A stretch of DNA of 64,000 nt from Paramarasmius palmivorus (Eukaryota > Basidiomycota > Agaricomycetes > Agaricales > Marasmiaceae). Position 1 is the stretch's first letter, and each line of letters starts with the position of its first letter. The stretch spans positions 620,001 to 684,000 of the forward strand of contig JAYKXP010000015.1 of NCBI GenBank assembly GCA_037176845.1. Direction: 5' to 3'. Of this stretch, positions 35,096 to 46,829 are shown piece by piece. Under the pieces are notes generated by a model. It did no database searches. It worked only from the letters and a program-made list of their open reading frames with translations, and was not told the DNA's origin. A program made the translations under genes and the position numbers.

Positions 35096-36676
35096 CTAAA
35101 CATCCGACGCCGTCCCATCCTTTCTATCCGACAACTCATATGAATCTTCCTTGTGGGTATACACCGAATTGTGTACCGTGACCGCACTGCAACGAACAAA
35201 ATCAATACAAGCTCAAAAAGGGTAAGAGTAAAACCTATAGCATACATTGGTTGGACTTGAGTACCCGTTCCAAGTGTTTTGGTAGTCGCGATCGCTGCAC
35301 CAGTTGTGTGACCATCGAACATATTGTCGCCTCGTTCTTCGTTGTAAACATTAATACCAGAAGAACGGGCAACCTTGATCAGGAGACCTTGAAGGAGGTC
35401 AGTATGTTCACCTCTGGGAAAACAAGGGAAACGTACGAGACATCGACATTTCTATAGCCAGTTTGACGATGTACGTGACTGGGTGGAACTGTCGGCGCAA
35501 GAAGATCAGTGGGTAGCTGATCAAAGCGGAAAGAAGGTGGTACCTGAACGTATACGTATCCATTGGGTAAAGCTGTGACACCTAGCAGAAGGATATCCAT
35601 GCTAATGGACACAAAAATGATGTATTCATTGAACCTAAAAGGTTCGTGAATTGTGAGACGGCGCAAACTTGCAGTCATTGAAAATACTCACTTCATGACC
35701 TTCCTATACTTTTGCAAGCCGTGCGCGATGAGCCGTCTCTTAACCATGACAATGAACATCACGTTGAGGGTGAGGTCAAGGCACAGGTAGACGCATTTCT
35801 CGAACTTGTCCCACCAATGGTTAAGCTAAATACCGAACGCTTTAGATGTCGGCATCGTGCAAGGGAAGATAAACTTGCCTCAACATAGTGGTGGTTGATT
35901 TGTAGCTGAGCCGGGATCCCTACGTCGAGCAAAATCATTGGTGGATTACAACTGAAGGGAAAAGGAGCACATACAGATGCAGGCTGTCGATAGAGACACG
36001 AGAGAAACGAGACCGGCAACGCAGACCTTGAGTAGTCGCTGATGTACTTGATTAGCACTTGAGATGAGCAGGAAGCCAATAACTCACTCGTTTCCGTTCA
36101 TCTGATAGCAGAATGCACAGCCGATTGACAATGATAAGCATGAGGCATTGAACTTGAATGATCCAGCACACGATGACACAGGTGAAGATTGCGAGTCCAG
36201 GAGGGATAACTTTGTAAAGATAGCACCAAGTAGTGACAGAAAAAACCGTATTCCTGGTGACGAGATACAGCAGTGAGCGAGTAGAGAAAAGCAGGGGACG
36301 GTATGGAACTTACCCAAGAATCTCGAGCCAGATCATGATAATGTAAGGGGTGAACTATTCAACCATACCAATCAGTCTGAGAAGGATGCATGAATATTAA
36401 TGCTTACCCTTCCAGCACGCTTCGTTTCCAAAACTGCCGTCCATGCCACGTTGACCAGAAAACCTAGCTAGCGATGGAAGAGCGAGTGAATAACACGGAA
36501 GAACCGAAACGCTGGAGTGGACTTACGAAAAAACCAAACACGATACTGCCCAAGACTATATCCCCGCGAGATACATAAAGTTCTTCAAAAGGATGCTCAG
36601 TGTGGAACCCTATGTTGATGGCCATCGGAGCAGTGAATAATAACAGGACAACCGCACAAATATATATGAAAAGCAT
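35096..36676 (-). CDS. Multi-pass (about seven-span) membrane protein
   Basis: A multi-exon reading from ATG at 36676 gives MLFIYICAVVLLLFTAPMA, then DIVLGSIVFGFFVN, YIIMIWLEI, FTCVIVCWIIQVQ with MLIIVNRLCIL, a segment CVYLCLDLTLNVMFIVMVKR, and FNEYIIFVSISMDILLLGV. The tail after EERGDNMF is hydrophilic and ends ELSDRKDGTASDV at the stop at 35096. That last junction removes a GTATGC...GTTGCAG intron and gives a much more natural C-terminus than reading through. The architecture resembles fungal integral membrane proteins of GPCR-like topology, but no ligand or partner can be inferred. Internal exon boundaries are approximate. Confidence 0.65.
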
Positions 36677-37534
36677 AGGAAGACCGCGTCATCATCAACT
36701 AATGTTTAATGGATGCTTGGAGGAGGATCTACGACCTGTTGTGTCAATCGTATGGAGACGCACCCCTCCACAGAGACATGCCATCCGTCAGACTTCAGGG
36801 TCATAGAAAAGGCCCTGGCTGTGTGGTATAGACGACCTACCAGAATTGGGTCGAAGTCCCACAGCGGTAGTCAGTACGGAGAGCATGCTGAACCAACATT
36901 CCGAGGCCATAGGTGCGCTTCAAGCCATCCAAGCCGACATCTTCGTGCGTAAAGTTGAGCTTTTAAGATCGGTTTTCATCGGGGGCACCAAGGGGATTCG
37001 CTCTGCGGGCCATACATTCGACGCACATTGATCACGGAAGAGAACAACCTCCTGTGTCTTTTCATAGCCACGTCTCCTTTTAACTCCCTAAGCTGGGGCT
37101 CGCAAAGTTTCCGATGCATTGTCATCGTCTTTGACTGCAAGAAGGAAGAAAACCGAGCGTACGTTTTTGGGCGGTACCGAGAAATCCATCTCTTTGGAGT
37201 TGTACGTGGTGAAAGAAACACACAAAGGCCCAAAATGGGCGCCAAGGTGACAGTTCACTTCACTTCGTTTCCCACGGACACATGTTCCGTCTTCCACCGC
37301 CGAATGACTCACGAAAACGTTCAGAAAGCACTCTTCCTACCATTCAAATCTTTTCTTTCTGATTCATCATCATGAGCAGTACCCTAGTCAGCACTGTGGA
37401 AACGCGTAAAGGGGATTTGGAAATTCATGGACATGGGGTACGCGTTGACATCATTGGGAAACATTTCGACTTCTGATAAAAAGCCCACACAGGAACTTCA
37501 CATCCCATTAGCAATCTTTCGTTTCCTTCTTCAC
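36677..37534. other. Intergenic, divergent promoters
   Basis: A 115-codon open frame at 37028-37375 shows no family signature. This region should contain the promoters of the membrane-protein and SDR genes. Confidence 0.45.
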
Positions 37535-38800
37535 TATGGCTTCGCACATCAAACTCGAAGAACAGCAAGCAGGCAATCTTTTCGATCTGCGGGGCGTAGT
37601 TGCCGTAGTCTCGGGCGGCGGGAGTGTAAGTCCTGACTGCTATCGCTTTTCCAAGTTACTTATCGCGATTTCTTTGCGCAGGGCATCGGATTAATGATCA
37701 CCTCGACGTTGATAGCAAATGGCGCGAAAGTATACATTATTGGGCCAAAGCAGGCTGATTTGGATAAGTATGTCAAATCACCTTTGAGGGATGTTTAAAT
37801 CCAGTCTTGACCGTGTATTCTTCAATAGGATCGCCCAGATATACAACGCCGAGGCTCAGAAGATTCCAGGGGGCGGAAGCATCGTCGGAATCGAGGGAGA
37901 TATCAGCAAAAAGGTGTGTCTTTTTTCTACCATCGTCGCAATTGATATTGACTGCCCCGTTGTCCAGCCCGAAGCTAAGCGCCTGGCAGACGAGATCGCA
38001 TCCAGAGAGCCATACATCACGGTTCTCTTTAACAATGCCGGTATCCAAGCAGGGCAGTTCAAGCGTCCTTCGACTCCCACAGCATCGGCGTATGTCTCAG
38101 CCTTTTTCGATTCCATCAAACAAGAAGATTTCACCCGAGTGCTCGACACGAATGCTGTTGGGCATTACTACATGACATTCGCCTTCCTTCCTCTCCTCGA
38201 GAAGTGGAAAAACTCGGATGAACCTGTCACGAAGAAGTTTGTGCCACAAGTGATCATGACTAGTAGCATGAATGGCTGGACAAAGGTACGTTTTCGCCAT
38301 TTCGCTGGAGAGCAGGCTACATAGCACCCGTCACAGGACTCAGCCACTTCAGGAAATTCGTATCCATACATGTTCTCGAAGAGTGCACTAGGACAAGCTA
38401 CGTCTTCTCTTGCACACGAACTTTTACCACTGGGGATTCGTGTCAATGGTATTGCACCCGGTCTATTTCCATCAGAAGTGAGAAATGGCTCAAAATTGAA
38501 GCTACGCACCAACTAATACTCATGTCCGATATAGATGTCAATGCCTGGATCAGCTAATGACGCAGGCATTTCGACTGTGCCTCCGGGGACAAGTTTCGGT
38601 ACACTACAAATTCCATCCTTACCGACCGGGGGTACAAGACGGGATATGGGTGCTCTGGCTCTTTGTCTGGTGACTAATTGGTTTATCAATGGTGAGACGG
38701 TACTGATTGACGGTGGTGTAAGTCGCCCTTGAACTTTGATGTTCACTAGATACTAATAACGTTGAATTAGACCCTGTTGAAACACCCTTCGTCCTGGTAA
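37535..38800 (+). CDS. Short-chain dehydrogenase/reductase
   Basis: The protein starts MASHIKLEEQQAGNLFDLRG. The Rossmann cofactor loop VSGGGSGIGLM spans the first intron, followed by FNNAGIQ, a serine in VIMTSSMNGW, and the catalytic YPYMFSKSALGQA with the Tyr-x3-Lys pair. The C-terminal NWFINGETVLIDGG closes the fold. These enzymes oxidise alcohols or reduce ketones with NAD(P)(H). The substrate is unknown; fungal relatives often belong to secondary metabolism. A partial decayed copy lies at 33770-34175. The stop at 38800 lies after a final small exon reading TLLKHPSSW. Confidence 0.9.
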
Positions 38801-39090
38801 AAGGTGCCGGAGGAATTTGTCGGGCTAAGTATTTATTTAATACTTAATCGAATCAACAAGTGCTTGTTTAGTTCTCTGTCTTCTTTGGTACATACAACCA
38901 TGTACCTTCTAGTATGGAGTCCCACATATGCTCATAGTTGCGGACCGAAAATTACTAATACCGATATGCCCATCACTTTCGGGGCGACGCGTACGCGCGC
39001 CCTTGTCTTCCTTCAGACATCTTGCATCCTATTTCCATGTTCCCTGCTACTCCTTCAGTACAAGTGAAGATCGAACCACACAGCTCACCT

Positions 39091-40080
39091 ATGTCAAACT
39101 GTCGTGAGTAGTATCAATGTCATACTCTCGAAAATGAACGATAGCTCACCTGGGTCCCATTCGTAGCCATTGATGACTGCTCCCTCCTTGTTGACACTGT
39201 CGTCCAATCATCCGATGATCTCTCTTTTGGCTCACACCTGAAAAACATCCAAGTCTTCAACGACGCGTTCCCAATCTCAGAAGGTTCAAGCTCCACCGTA
39301 AAGCTCTCAGAAACAAGCCAAGTTGTTCGCCTCCTTCTCAGGTTCTCCCACAATGCGCCTCTTCCGGATCTTCTCCAGGTAGATTTCAGCATCGTACTCG
39401 AATTATTGGAAGCAACACGAAAGTATGAGAATCGAATTGCGATGCAGGCTTGTAATACGGCGATTCAGTACGTGTTTGCTGGTTACATTTTCTCCAAACC
39501 TGACCACGCTATTGGTAGTATACTCGCTCGAAAGTCTCATAGGAACTCGTTGCATTTACTCAAATACAAAGTTTTACGGGACGAATCCAAGGACATTGGA
39601 CGCCTCGTTCATCGTTCTATGGATTTACCTCTGTCGGAAGCGCTTTTCTTCCTCAAAGATGCTCCAGAAGTTTACTTTGTCTACGTACGTCCCTATAATG
39701 ATCAACGTCAAGTCGCCACCTAATCAATCCTGTACGGCGATCAGACTCAGTATAGGGAAGCCTGGAAATCGTATTGGGAGAACTATGATCGTACAACGGA
39801 GGACCTGTTTGCGCTAATCGAGCGCAGCTCAAAGCCTGGAGTCAAGGATTTCGCAGAGCAAGCAAAGCAGTATGATCGTTATACGAACGATGGGAATCCT
39901 CCTTCTGTTGCAGCCATGTTAGACAAGGTGGAAGAGATGCATGGAGGATTCAAAGCTCGGTTTGGAAAGTCCAGTTATAGCACCAGCAGGGAGTACACCG
40001 ACTGGGTCAAAGCCGTCGAGTCACAGTATCCTCGTTGGGAAGATTTTTCGAGTGTGGGCATCAGGTCACCACCTAGGTGA
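39091..40080 (+). CDS. BTB/POZ-like protein
   Basis: Three exons (39091-39103, 39167-39684, 39751-40080) join in phase to 286 residues; the first exon carries only MSNC and one base. The BTB-like part spans LLVDTVVQSSDDLSFGSHL, FNDAF and VVRLLLRFSHNA, then LELLEATRKYENRIAMQAC. This is the degenerate BTB pattern that is expanded in Agaricomycetes. The C-terminal half is helical and ends SVGIRSPPR. BTB domains mediate dimerisation and often recruit Cul3, whose partner RBX1 is also encoded in this window, but a link is not shown. The 13-nt first exon is inferred from splice signals and phase. Confidence 0.72.
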
Positions 40081-41200
40081 AAATGCTGGTTTACTTACAT
40101 GGATGATGGACCGTCTCGGAGCAAACCTTTTCTGCTGCTCACTAGCGCTCACTCCTTAGCATACCCCTTCTGAATAGATACCATATTTATCGATCCGCTA
40201 CGTATAGTTTTGCTGTTGTTTTGCTGTAGTCTAAACGTTGATCAGCCGTCTTCGTGCCGAAGTGAGTCACAGGCGCCGCGGCAATGGCAATGGCCATCGA
40301 GTTTTTCTCTGCTCTTGACCATCACCTTGAACTTGCCTGCGTTGATCCTAGGATAACATTCCTGCTCGAGTTCTGCTCTAATACTTTCATATAGCCATGG
40401 AAGGTGCGTAAAATACTACCTTCTAAACTTCTTGAACAAAAGTGGAACAATTTTTTTCAGTCAATCACTTTCAGCAGGCTCTGAGCGAAGGCCTCCTAGG
40501 CACCCTGGTCATATTAGTGCTAGACTGGTAGTACAGTGATCGTGCAACTTCGAGATAAGATGGTGGCTGGTGCGTGATAACGTTTGTTCTCCGCTGTGGA
40601 ACAGCACCAGACAGCACCGTTGTTCAATGTATACAATTTAACCGGTGTCTAAACAGCGTCTCGTTCCTCCTTTCCAGCATCCCAACAATGGCCCCTCAAC
40701 GCGTTCCTACCCCTACAGAGCACAGTACAAGGCTCTATAGTCTTGGATCTCGGTCCATTCGGCCACCGCCTTTAGGCTCCTTCACGACTTGATGACCGCC
40801 AGTGCTAATGCTCGCGCAACCTATTTTCAATGCCTATGTCGGGGAGTGCAATGACGTGGCCAGCTTGCAGGGCAAGTATGTTCCATGCTCTCCTCGAATG
40901 CGGCAAGAATAATCCATGCTCATAACGAATAGAAACAGGACATAATCCGAATCCGAACACATGTTCTACGCGAGGCCCCGATTTGTCACCATTTGAAGCT
41001 AGAGCCGTCGTCGGTTCCAATCAATTTAGACATACCGGGCGCGCCCATCATAATCAGGCGTTTTGTTTCAACTTTCAATTGATACGCCAAACACACCTTG
41101 GCCCATGAACGACCCTGCAAGTTGAATACTCTGGCTAGAGCCTTTTCGTTCACGACTACGAATACGACCGCCCCCTCGTCCTGCTCCTCGCCGTCCGAAG
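40081..41200. other. Intergenic
   Basis: Only short frames; no relic recognised. The right end is the promoter of the membrane-protein gene. Confidence 0.45.
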
Positions 41201-42841
41201 ATGCAGTCTGACTTTGATTACCCTCGACGGGTGGTTGTTGATGACACCGACCCCAGAATCAGCTACCAAGGAGGATCGTGGCAGCAGGACGTAGGAACCT
41301 TTGACGACCTTGGTGGTTGGGGAGCACCTTACAACCATACCTCGCATGGTACAACCCAGAATGGGGCGAGCTTTACTTTTACCTTTGAAGGTGAGTTCTT
41401 GACGACGGACTTTTTTTACTTCAATTTACCCTAATGCGATCCTTATCTCCCAGGTGAATTTATCCAAGTTCGCGGCATCAAGGACAACCGCCAAACGAAC
41501 CCCAATATGGAGGGCTTTGATAATGTTACAGCTCTCGCAAAATGGACCTGTGAAGTCGATGGTGGACAGATGCTACCCATTTCATACTGGACCAATGCCA
41601 ACGCAATCACCGACAGGGTTCTGTGCGAACAAGGTCGTCTTTCGCGCAATCAGCACACCCTTACTGTCAATGTGATCATCGACAACCCCAGTACGCAGAT
41701 GTTCTGGGTAGATCGGATAGAGTATACACCTCTTCCGGATGCCAACATCGACAATACGATTCTGAAGATTGACGGAAGTGACCCGAGCATACGCTTCGAT
41801 AACGCCACTGGAGCTTGGAGAGCTGTAGGAGCGTTGGGAAATGGAACAGCTCAGACCGGTTCTAGCTTATCTTTCAAGTTCAATGGTACGGTTCTGTGAC
41901 CTCATTTCATTGTCTAGACGCTGATCGATGTCACTTTAGGAACTGCTGCATCCCTCTATGGATTCAACGAAGGTTCGAGCCAGGATTGGCAGGCCTCTAG
42001 CGGACGTTATTACATCGACAACTCAGGCGACACAACGTTCGATGTAGAAGGCAGCAGACGCGATCCTCGAAGTGGCAATCGAACTGACTTCCAGAACGTA
42101 TTGCATTTCACCACCCCGAACCTAAAGCCTGGCCCTCATGAGATGGTCTTGACATACACTGGTACTCAAACCGGAAGTGACCCCCTCCAATGGCTTACTA
42201 TCGATTACCTGTACGTCACTACAGGGGAGAGTACTCGGCTCAACTCCTCCGAGACGACGATGGACACATTACCAACACGGGGCTCGGATTCAAACTCTTC
42301 TGGAAGCTCTTCCAGCAAGACACCCGTAGGAGCCATTGTTGGGGGTGTCGTTGGAGGTATTGGAGGCCTTGCACTCCTCGTACTGGCCGCCTTCTTTTTC
42401 CTCAAATGGCGGAAGGCCAAGAAGGATACCGAAGCGCAACAGTTCACTGGTGTGACGCCTTCCTTCTACTCTGGCAAACCCCAGGGCCCGGTAGCACCAG
42501 TGTTCACTCACTCTGGAGTCGACTATTCCTCTTCGGTTAGGTCACCACCGGCTGCTGGTTCGGACTATGATCCTTTCAATTCCAGTGCATACGACGAGCC
42601 TTCTCGTGGATCCTTCTATGCGGCCTCGAGTTCTGTTGGCGGCTCAAACGCCATGAGTAGCGCTGGATCTGCTCCTATCACCAACCCACAACCGAGTCAG
42701 AGCATTGCTGATCTGAAGAATGCACAGCGGGAAGCGGTCTCCCAACAAGTAGTCGAAAGACGCCATCAGGATAGTGGTGTTAGATATCCCCAACAACGAC
42801 AAGTAGTAGTCGATGTGCCTCCCAACTACACGGAACAGTAA
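41201..42841 (+). CDS. Single-pass membrane protein with two ectodomain repeats and PPxY-like tail
   Basis: Three exons encode about 500 residues. Ectodomain repeat 1 begins [18 protein letters not shown] and repeat 2 begins [15 protein letters not shown]; each continues with a GSF/GALG-type turn and a T-x-x-G-A/S-S-F-F strand, resembling galactose-binding-like beta sandwiches. N-glycosylation sequons (NHTS, NATG, NGTA) fit an exported ectodomain. A Ser-rich stalk precedes the span [20 protein letters not shown], then a basic KWRKAKK. The roughly 140-residue tail ends [10 protein letters not shown] with a PPxY motif. The chosen start gives no signal peptide, and the paralogue at 14-203 has the same start, so export may rely on the membrane span or on an unseen upstream exon. 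Function unknown. Confidence 0.85.
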
Positions 42842-43813
42842 CCTTGGGTATTATGCTGTTGAATATTCGTTCGTTACACCCTATATTTATTTTGATTAGG
42901 CTTACTGTACACCAATCGAAGGTAGTGTCTTAACAACAGGATACCATCACAGGCTTCGACGGAGACGTCTAACTAGGGCATGGGTTGGGGCAACATGCTG
43001 ACTGGTTAAAATGTAGCTGCGTGCCCTTGATAACTATGTCTACACATGGGTTATTTAAGAAGATGCCACTTAGATGCAAGGTTCCTGCCAACGTATGTAT
43101 ATGGCAGCGCACACTTGCACTGCTCACTAACTTGGAAGTTGGTACGTTTAGCCTCGCGCTCGTGACACGTGTCGCTCATGTTAGACATGACATGCATGGC
43201 AAGAGTGCATGGCGCGATTATCGAGGTTTTCAGTTACTCTCAGGATCTCACCAGCGATAGCCTCTCCGCTTCGAAGTTTGGTGCAGCGCATCTAAATATG
43301 CTGCCGGCCCGTGAACGCGTCATCCTAATACAATAATGGTTCAAGCGTAATATCGAAACACGATTCCGATCAAGTTCCGATACTTACAGCATTCAGATCG
43401 TGATAAGCGCTTCCGGCCGTGGGAAAAATATGATTCATTCTGCCAGTGCACTGCCATTCTGAATCCAGAACTCTGGTCTTCTCCGACGTTGAAACGTTGA
43501 TTCCTAGGAAGTAAAGCTACGACCTGGAAGGAAGACGGTTTAATCACAGTGTGGTCAACTCGACGTCTTCTATACCTCCCATTGCGGTCTGCAACAAGCA
43601 CAGCCTCTATGATCACCGAGAAGAATTCGGGGGATGAAGTAGGCTCATTTGTCACACTTTTAATGTCTAGTCATCATTAACTTGGCCGTAGTTGACCGAG
43701 TACCGCTTTACAGTCATAAAATAAGTATAATTCAAACCGATCCCTTTCGGAAGGCGCATATATAAACCGACAGCATATCTAACTCATACCAAATACCCGC
43801 CTCAAAGATACCA
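42842..43813. other. Intergenic, 5' flank of the small heat-shock gene
   Basis: No gene supported. I looked for perfect nGAAnnTTCn heat-shock elements and found only imperfect GAA/TTC pairs around 43355-43380. Confidence 0.45.
43759..43766 (+). promoter_or_regulatory. TATA box of the small heat-shock gene
   Basis: TATATAAA lies 48 bases upstream of the start codon at 43814, a plausible spacing for an inducible fungal promoter. Confidence 0.55.
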
Positions 43814-44697
43814 ATGTCCTCTGCATCTACCCTCAACCACGATCACCTTCAGTCTAATCTACAACTTTCGTCTCTTGAAAGAGGCGTCGTACTCCAGCTT
43901 GCCGGGACTCTAGCCAGACGCATTCTTGAACAGAGACAGAGAGTCGAACATGATAGAGCCAAAACATGGTCCCGACAAGGTACTAATTTCTGGCTGCCAA
44001 GGTACGTGTTTCATTGTTGTCCTTTGAACATTGTATTGAGTTCTAATAGGGTAGATGTATTCGACGATCCCACCTCTCCCGATGTTATTGCAGTGTTTGA
44101 ACTGCCTGGGGTGAGACGTGAGGATGCCAGAGTCAATGTGCGAGACAGCAAGCTGATCGTCGAAGGTGTACGCCCTCTGCGTTTCAAACAATGGAACGCA
44201 TCACGGCTCTTGGGCTGATAATCACTGCTAACACCAACTCTGACCTCGACGACAAAAATATTCGCGAGGCTCAAGATAGCAATGATACCTCTGGAGCGAT
44301 CGAAGCTCGAGCGTCTCCGTTCAGTTGCTGAACTGAGATATGGAAGTTTCAAGCGAGAGCTTCCCCTACCTGAAGGATTGAACGTGAGTGTTTTTCTCCG
44401 TAGTCAGCGTGCTTCGAGCGTGGCTCTGCATCGAACGAGTCAAATAAACTCCGGTGATGCATTTTTCTATATCTATTACATGATTCGCATAATACAATGG
44501 CGCTGACCATTCCTCTTTGTCCACAGCATTCGCACGTCCGCGTGTTACTTGAAAATGGCATGTTACACGTGCAATGGCCTCGCAATGCACCTATCCGACT
44601 GAATAGCCCAAAGCGGGCTTATCCTGACTCCGCAGACGAGTCAGCGATCTCAGTCAAGCGACACTGCCAATCGCCTACGATGGCGAATCTCGAGTGA
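43814..44697 (+). CDS. Small heat-shock protein (Hsp20/alpha-crystallin family)
   Basis: Four exons (43814-44001, 44050-44165, 44280-44383, 44527-44697) join in phase to 192 residues. The alpha-crystallin core shows VDVFDDPTSPDVIAVFELPG, the segment VNVRDSKLIVE, then RYGSFKRELPLPEGL and HVRVLLENGMLHVQWP, the last being the G-x-L motif strand. The N-terminal part is helical, and the C-terminus carries a basic PKRAYP and a long polar extension. These ATP-independent chaperones hold unfolding proteins in oligomers. Intron 2 (114 nt) is long for this genome; a splice reading that gave the usual loop of the domain there was not found, so the middle region is the least certain part. Confidence 0.82.
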
Positions 44698-45343
44698 CCG
44701 CCTCAACATATCACCGCACTCGGCCATAGTAGTAGAACTTCCCTCCACATGCTCTACACGCGCCAGATCTATCTATGATTCTGGAATATACTTACCTTCA
44801 CTATTCTATCACGTCAAATCTGCTTCCGTTGTGACTGTTCCTATGAAGGTTGACCGACGTGCAGCTTGACTACAGTACATATATGATATCGGACCTCGAT
44901 CTTGACGAATCTATGATACAAGCACATAATATTGTACATTCACAGGTCTTTCGGCTAATTTCTTGTATCGCTATATCACAAGCAATGTTAGATGGCTGTT
45001 TTCACATGCGATGGAGAATCAAGTGTCAGCGAACACACCCGTAGAGTCCAATCCATACTTGAGCTATTGAGGATCCACGGCAGATACGCCTGCCTATCGC
45101 TACCGAGTGATGATTCGGTCAGTCACCTTCAAGACGCAACTCGACAGATCTACTTCTCTCAGGCTTTATCAGGACAGTAGATGTCAGCTCTTGATGCTTG
45201 AATTGTTGAAATTTCGGCGGTGACTGTGACACTCGGGACACATTTTGTGTCGTGGTGCAACTCCCGCCGATCGGAGGTAATACCGCAAATTACTATCTAT
45301 CAAATGAATGCTTGATAAGTCATGAACCATGGATGTCGGACGC
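44698..45343. other. Intergenic
   Basis: Nothing recognised. Confidence 0.45.
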
Positions 45344-45675
45344 TCAACTTGGGTTCCGAGATCCATAGGCAAATAAAGCCCCTGGAAAGCTCTTTATGGG
45401 CGTGACGCCCTTTTCGAATCTGACTCGAGTGACCGTCACATTCAGAGAAGCTCCAATAATCAGTGGTGTGAACAAGTCTTCAATTGCACCTACCAAGTGA
45501 CCACTAGCAGTCAGTCCGTATCCTGGAGTTTTCCGGCCTTCAAGGTTGTTTGAGACCTTCAAACGTATGTGCGCCTAATCGGCAAGATACCAAGTACTAA
45601 GCGCCAAAGCGCTAATGCTAATGTCCCTACAGTGAAGATCCTAGGAAAGGGTGTACCAAAAGCTATATCTTCCAT
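45344..45675 (-). CDS. Hypothetical small protein, possibly a gene fragment
   Basis: Two exons joined across a 56-nt intron read MEDIAFGTPFPRIFT, then AHIRLKVSNNLEGRK, the segment TASGHLVGAIEDLFTPLIIG and, at the end, SFPGALFAYGSRNPS. The sequence is strongly protein-like, with alternating beta-type strands, and the open frame extends upstream of this ATG to about 45745 (DIRLDLQTPKILLSP). I do not recognise the family. It may be the C-terminal part of a larger gene whose 5' exons are lost. No signal peptide in the visible part. Confidence 0.4.
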
Positions 45676-46829
45676 AGAGATGATCGGAGACAGGAGTATT
45701 TTGGGCGTTTGGAGATCTAGTCTGATGTCCTACCATGCATTAGCAGATGCTGGAAGACCCTATGATCATCCACGGAGTCGCAGAGCCATGAATATATCTC
45801 TTTGAGGGCTAGGGACTCAACTGTCACGAATACCTGAAAGATCATCCCGAACAAATTGTATCAGTGCTGCCACGATAGTGTGCTGCTGCTGCGCTGCCGA
45901 AGGAAGCCTAAGGAAGCCTGTGGAAGCCTGTGGAAGCCCGTCGAAGCCTGCAAACATCGGCCGCGCGAATCGTCTCATAGCTGTATCACTGACCGGTATA
46001 TTCTCCATCCTCCGATGTCCAGTACAAGCTCCTAAAGAACAAACGAACGGGTGCATTACGATTGTCATGATCGAGGAATGTTGGATGTCGAGACGCCTAT
46101 ATGTAGCATGTTGGACCCGCGATCTGGTCGCTTTCGAAGCAGTACTGGGTGTATACAAACTACAGCTTTTACAACATTCGCAGCGAGGCGGTCCGAGAAC
46201 TGCAGGCCACAAGCTTGAGGTTTGATCTGGATCTCAGCATTCCAAGTCCGGCTGTGGGTTGAGGGCACTCGGCGTGTTGACTGCGCAGATCGCAGCAACA
46301 GCCTACACTGTCCCAGATGTTTACAGGTCAGTTTTGAATGCCGATTGTGATAATAACATACTTGGAAAGTTATAGCGCTATCAGGGAAGATGCCATCGGC
46401 AGAAGAAGATGAGCGTCAAGGTGAATGTGTCGAACGAATACAGTATCCTTTTCGTGGAATAGAAGCTGCTGTAGCCTTGGAATTCCCCGGTATCTTTCTT
46501 TTCCAGAACGAAAAGAACAACATCGGAAGGTGAGCGCTAGTAGTAGGGACGCTGGAGTGTCATGTCAGTCAAACGAATATAATTTGGATACAAATACACT
46601 ACTTACTATATACATTGCGGTCGATACATAGAGAACAAGACGATAGCGCGACAAGAAGTATGTACTGCGAAATAAGTTTTAGCTTTTAAAAGATTCTGGT
46701 CACCTAGTCTGCGCCGTGGCGCCAAACAACAAGGGTATGTAGCTGCCTGGATGTGGCCAGGAACAATCACCATCGCGGCCGATGATCATCGATTATCTGT
46801 GCTTGACACGAGGGCGCGCCCGCAATCGA
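45676..46829. other. Intergenic with a minisatellite
   Basis: Apart from the short tandem repeat listed separately and the possible upstream extension of the preceding gene, no gene is supported. Confidence 0.45.
45902..45951. repeat. Five-copy 10-bp tandem repeat
   Basis: The unit GGAAGCCTGT is repeated five times with one or two substitutions in some copies. It is non-coding as far as I can tell. Confidence 0.85.

Noticed and set aside
37028..37375. A 115-codon plus-strand frame before the SDR gene
   Set aside because: It has no homology that I recognise and lies in the promoter region of the SDR gene.
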